A stretch of 8,118 nt of DNA, taken from positions 1-8,118 of the forward strand of contig CAJBHE010000298.1 in assembly GCA_903952885.1 (NCBI GenBank). Reading direction: 5' to 3'. The position numbers and the translations under genes are program-made. The notes under the pieces are model-generated. The model searched no databases, was not told the DNA's origin, and worked only from the letters and a program-made list of their open reading frames with translations. This DNA comes from an uncultured Burkholderiales bacterium (GTDB taxonomy: Bacteria; Pseudomonadota; Gammaproteobacteria; Burkholderiales; Burkholderiaceae_C). This document shows, piece after piece, positions 6,092 through 8,118 of the stretch (the stretch's first letter is position 1; each line of letters begins with the position of its first letter).

Positions 6092-6625
6092 TTATTTCTT
6101 CTTGGTCTCTTTGATCGTGATCTTCTCATCCGAATAACGGATGCCCTTGCCTTTGTAAGGCTCTGGGGGGCGAATTGCACGAATCTCAGCGGCCACTTGG
6201 CCCACGCGTTGACGGTCAGCACCTTTGATGATGATTTCCGTAGCGGCAGGCGTTTCAACCTTGATGCCCTCAGGCATTTCTTTGTTCACGGGATGGGAGT
6301 AACCGACAGCCAAGTTCAACTTAGAACCTTGAGCCGCAGCTTTGTAACCCACACCCACCAAGAGCAACTTCTTCTCGAAGCCCTTGGTCACACCGGTCAC
6401 CATGTTGTTGACCAACTGGCGCAAAGTTCCGCTCATGGCGTTTGCTTCACGCGAATCATCCACCGGGGCAAACGTGACTTGGCCGGCTTCGTTGACAACC
6501 TTCACCAATGCGTGGGCGGCAATCGACAGCGTACCGCCGGAACCCTTGACACTGATTTGGGCACTATTGATAGACACGTCCACACCTTGGGGGACGGTCA
6601 CTGGCATTTTTCCTACTCGGGACAT
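6092..6625 (-). CDS. rplF: 50S ribosomal protein L6
   Basis: L6 sits at the base of the L7/L12 stalk next to the sarcin-ricin loop, where translational GTPases bind. The 177-residue protein contains two repeated alpha/beta domains. It starts MSRVGKMPVTVPQGVDV, has LLLVGVGYKAAAQGSKL (about 88-104) at the domain boundary and NLAVGYSHPV after it. The second domain includes AEIRAIRPPEPYKGKGIRYS, the highly conserved C-terminal signature, and the protein ends in a Lys-rich tail. The ATG start has AAGGA nine bases upstream. The gene is 24 nt after rpsH. Confidence 0.99.
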   Translation of the reverse strand: MSRVGKMPVTVPQGVDVSINSAQISVKGSGGTLSIAAHALVKVVNEAGQVTFAPVDDSREANAMSGTLRQLVNNMVTGVTKGFEKKLLLVGVGYKAAAQGSKLNLAVGYSHPVNKEMPEGIKVETPAATEIIIKGADRQRVGQVAAEIRAIRPPEPYKGKGIRYSDEKITIKETKKK

Positions 6626-6649
6626 TTCAGTCTTTCCTTCAGGCTGCGG

Positions 6650-7045
6650 TTAAGCGACGTAGCACAACACTTCGCCACCGACACCGGTTGCGCGAGCTTT
6701 GCGGTCAGTCATCACACCTTGAGGTGTTGTGACAATCGCCACGCCCATGCCATTCATGACCTGGGGGATAGCGCCGCAGCCTTTGTAAACGCGCAGGCCA
6801 GGACGGCTCACACGCTCAATGCGTTCGATCACTGGACGGCCTGCGTAGTACTTGAGAGTGATCTCAAGCTCAGTCTTGCCAGCGTCTTGTTTAATTTGAA
6901 AACCGTCGATGTAGCCTTCGTCTTTCAGCACTTGCGCAATGGCGATCTTCACTTTGGAAGATGGGACCATCACAGTGGGCTTTGCCACCATTTGCGCGTT
7001 GCGGATGCGAGTCAGCAAGTCGGCGATTGGATCACTCATGCTCAT
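6650..7045 (-). CDS. rpsH: 30S ribosomal protein S8
   Basis: S8 binds 16S rRNA helix 21 early in assembly and in E. coli also represses the spc operon by binding its mRNA near rplE. The 131-residue protein starts MSMSDPIADLLTRIRNAQ and ends with the family signature TPQGVMTDRKARATGVGGEVLCYVA spread over the last 25 residues. Of the two early ATG codons the first was chosen, because GGAG lies seven bases before it and this start is common in betaproteobacteria; the second would be 13 bases away. It follows rpsN after 17 nt. Confidence 0.99.
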   Translation of the reverse strand: MSMSDPIADLLTRIRNAQMVAKPTVMVPSSKVKIAIAQVLKDEGYIDGFQIKQDAGKTELEITLKYYAGRPVIERIERVSRPGLRVYKGCGAIPQVMNGMGVAIVTTPQGVMTDRKARATGVGGEVLCYVA

Positions 7046-7062
7046 ATTGAATCTCCTGCCTA

Positions 7063-7368
7063 TTACCAGCTGGCTTTAGTGATGCCGGGAATATTGCCCT
7101 GGAAGGCAAGTTCACGGATCTTGGCGCGGCCAAGGCCGAATTGGCGGAATGTGCCACGTGGACGACCAGTGATCGCACAACGGTTACGTTGACGCGTGGG
7201 GTTCGCGTTACGTGGCAGCTTTTGCAAACCCAAACGGGCAGCTGCGCGCTCTTCATCGCTGCGCTTGAAGTCGGTGGCGATAGCCTTCAACTCTGCGTGC
7301 TTAGCAGCGTACTTTGCAACCAAACGGTCACGCTTGAGCTCGCGCTCGATCAATGCTTGTTTAGCCAC
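7063..7368 (-). CDS. rpsN: 30S ribosomal protein S14 (zinc-free long form)
   Basis: S14 lies in the 30S head near S3 and S10. At 101 residues it is the long form without the CXXC pairs of the short zinc form; it has one Cys, in RQRNRCAITGRPRG (about 60-73). Other features are AKYAAKHAELKAI near residue 19, FGLGRAKIREL and the conserved ending GNIPGITKASW. The start is GTG at 7368-7366, supported by AGAGG (7375-7379) six bases upstream and by the family N-terminus MAKQALIERELKRD. The first eight bases overlap the end of rplE, so the two genes are probably translationally coupled. Confidence 0.98.
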   Translation of the reverse strand: MAKQALIERELKRDRLVAKYAAKHAELKAIATDFKRSDEERAAARLGLQKLPRNANPTRQRNRCAITGRPRGTFRQFGLGRAKIRELAFQGNIPGITKASW

Positions 7369-7915
7369 GTGCCACCTCTGTCTTGAATGGGAAACGGAAA
7401 CCAGCGAGAAGCGCCTTGCACTCTTCGTCAGTCTTAGCCGTCGTGGTGATGCTGATGTTCAAACCGCGCAAAGCGTCAACTTTGTCGTATTCGATCTCAG
7501 GGAAAATGATCTGCTCTTTCACGCCGATGTTGTAGTTACCACGGCCATCGAAAGCGCGAACAGAGATACCACGAAAGTCACGAACGCGAGGCAAAGCCAC
7601 GGTCACGAAACGATCCAGGAATTCATACATCTGAACGCCGCGCAAAGTCACCATGCAACCGATTGGCTGGCCTTCACGGATTTTGAAACCCGCGATCGCT
7701 TTCTTAGCCTTGGTCACCACTGGTTTTTGGCCAGCAATTTTGGTCAAGTCATTGACAGCGTTATCCATAACCTTCTTGTCAGCCACAGCTTCGCTCACAC
7801 CCATGTTCAACGTGATCTTGGTCAAACGTGGAACTTGCATGGGCGATGTGTAGCCAAACTTAGCAGTCAGCTCAGCGGCTACTTTTTCACGGTAATGTTG
7901 TTGGAGTCGTGCCAT
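7361..7915 (-). CDS. rplE: 50S ribosomal protein L5
   Basis: L5 binds 5S rRNA and the P-site tRNA elbow in the central protuberance and bridges to S13. The protein has 184 residues against about 179 in most bacteria. It contains VPRLTKITLNMGVSEAVADK (28-47), AGQKPVVTKAKKAIAGFKIR (61-80), PIGCMVTLRG, VALPRVRDFRG, and the ending AKTDEECKALLAGFRFPF. After this usual end it continues TEVARG, so the frame runs eight bases into rpsN. The ATG at 7915-7913 is only two bases after the rplX stop, with AAGG in the end of rplX acting as the likely Shine-Dalgarno. Confidence 0.99.
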   Translation of the reverse strand: MARLQQHYREKVAAELTAKFGYTSPMQVPRLTKITLNMGVSEAVADKKVMDNAVNDLTKIAGQKPVVTKAKKAIAGFKIREGQPIGCMVTLRGVQMYEFLDRFVTVALPRVRDFRGISVRAFDGRGNYNIGVKEQIIFPEIEYDKVDALRGLNISITTTAKTDEECKALLAGFRFPFKTEVARG

Positions 7916-7917
7916 AT

Positions 7918-8118
7918 TTATGCCGCCTTGATTTCTTCGCCGCTGGACTTGAAGACACGCACTTTGCTGCCGTCTGCCAGGACTTTGATGCCAACACGAT
8001 CAGCCTTACCAGTAGCAGCATTGAAAATGGCCACGTTGGACTGATGGATAGGCATTGTTTTATCAACGATGCCGCCTTGCGTGCCAGCCATTGGGTTTGG
8101 CTTGGTGTGTTTTTTCAC
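7918..8118 (-). CDS. rplX: 50S ribosomal protein L24, 3' part (truncated by window edge)
   Basis: L24 is an assembly-initiating large-subunit protein near the tunnel exit. Only the last 66 codons are inside the window; about 40 N-terminal residues, including the KOW motif, lie beyond the right edge. The first visible codon, GTG, is an internal valine (the NLVKKH position of E. coli L24) and not a start. Visible family features are KKHTKPNPMAGTQGGIVDK, the very conserved SNVAIFNAATGKADRVG, and VRVFKSSGEEIKAA at the end. It is the first gene of the visible spc block and is joined to rplE by a two-base gap. Confidence 0.97.
   Translation of the reverse strand: MKKHTKPNPMAGTQGGIVDKTMPIHQSNVAIFNAATGKADRVGIKVLADGSKVRVFKSSGEEIKAA

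Noticed and set aside
5885..7192. 435-codon open frame on the plus strand antisense to rplR, rplF and rpsH
   Set aside because: It lies fully opposite intact, highly conserved genes, has low-complexity His/Ser/Arg-rich composition and no recognisable domain. It is explained by codon bias of the real genes.
7196..8044. 282-codon open frame on the plus strand opposite rpsN, rplE and rplX
   Set aside because: It is antisense to three intact ribosomal genes and shows no family pattern; a shadow frame.
8116..8118. GTG at the right edge as a start codon for a 66-residue protein
   Set aside because: Comparison with E. coli L24 shows it is an internal valine codon; the gene continues beyond the window.
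1..8118. A novel defence, mobile or biosynthetic system
   Set aside because: All coding capacity is accounted for by conserved translation, transcription and secretion genes in the standard order; no accessory gene or repeat array is present.

Overview
This window is a stretch of the bacterial spc and alpha ribosomal-protein operons. All sixteen genes lie on the minus strand, so transcription runs from high to low coordinates: rplX (3' part), rplE, rpsN, rpsH, rplF, rplR, rpsE, rpmD, rplO, secY, rpmJ, rpsM, rpsK, rpsD, rpoA, rplQ (5' part). The products point to a betaproteobacterium, most likely in Burkholderiales and probably Comamonadaceae-like. Reasons are the MRHGHGLRKLNR start of L17, the MSMSDPIADLL start of S8, a cysteine-poor 101-residue S14, the form of the RpoA C-terminal domain, and a moderate GC content (a bit above 50% by eye). 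The genus cannot be fixed from this window.

Layout. Positions 8118 to 3017 hold the spc block: L24, L5, S14, S8, L6, L18, S5, L30, L15, the translocon channel SecY, and L36. Genes there are packed with gaps of 2 to 26 nt, one 8-nt overlap (rplE/rpsN), and a 69-nt gap between secY and rpmJ. Positions 2991 to 1 hold the alpha block: S13, S11, S4, the RNA polymerase alpha subunit, and L17. Here the spacing changes. rpmJ-rpsM (25 nt) and rpsM-rpsK (12 nt) are tight, but rpsD is flanked by a 102-nt and a 112-nt gap, and rpoA-rplQ by 75 nt. No gap exceeds 300 nt.

The genes supply both ribosomal subunits, RNA polymerase assembly and protein export from one transcription unit. Every complete gene is intact, with a family-typical length and a plausible Shine-Dalgarno sequence. 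I see no tRNA, rRNA, mobile element, CRISPR array, frameshift or sign of gene transfer.

I find no previously undescribed system; this is core genome. What deserves a second look is the non-coding RNA structure around rpsD. There are several near-perfect hairpins in both flanking gaps, and the 8-nt loop of one is exactly complementary to an arm of another across the rpsD gene. The leader before rpsM is too short for an E. coli-style S4-binding pseudoknot lying between rpmJ and rpsM. infA is absent from the secY-rpmJ gap, where many betaproteobacteria carry it. L5 has a short C-terminal extension that overlaps rpsN.
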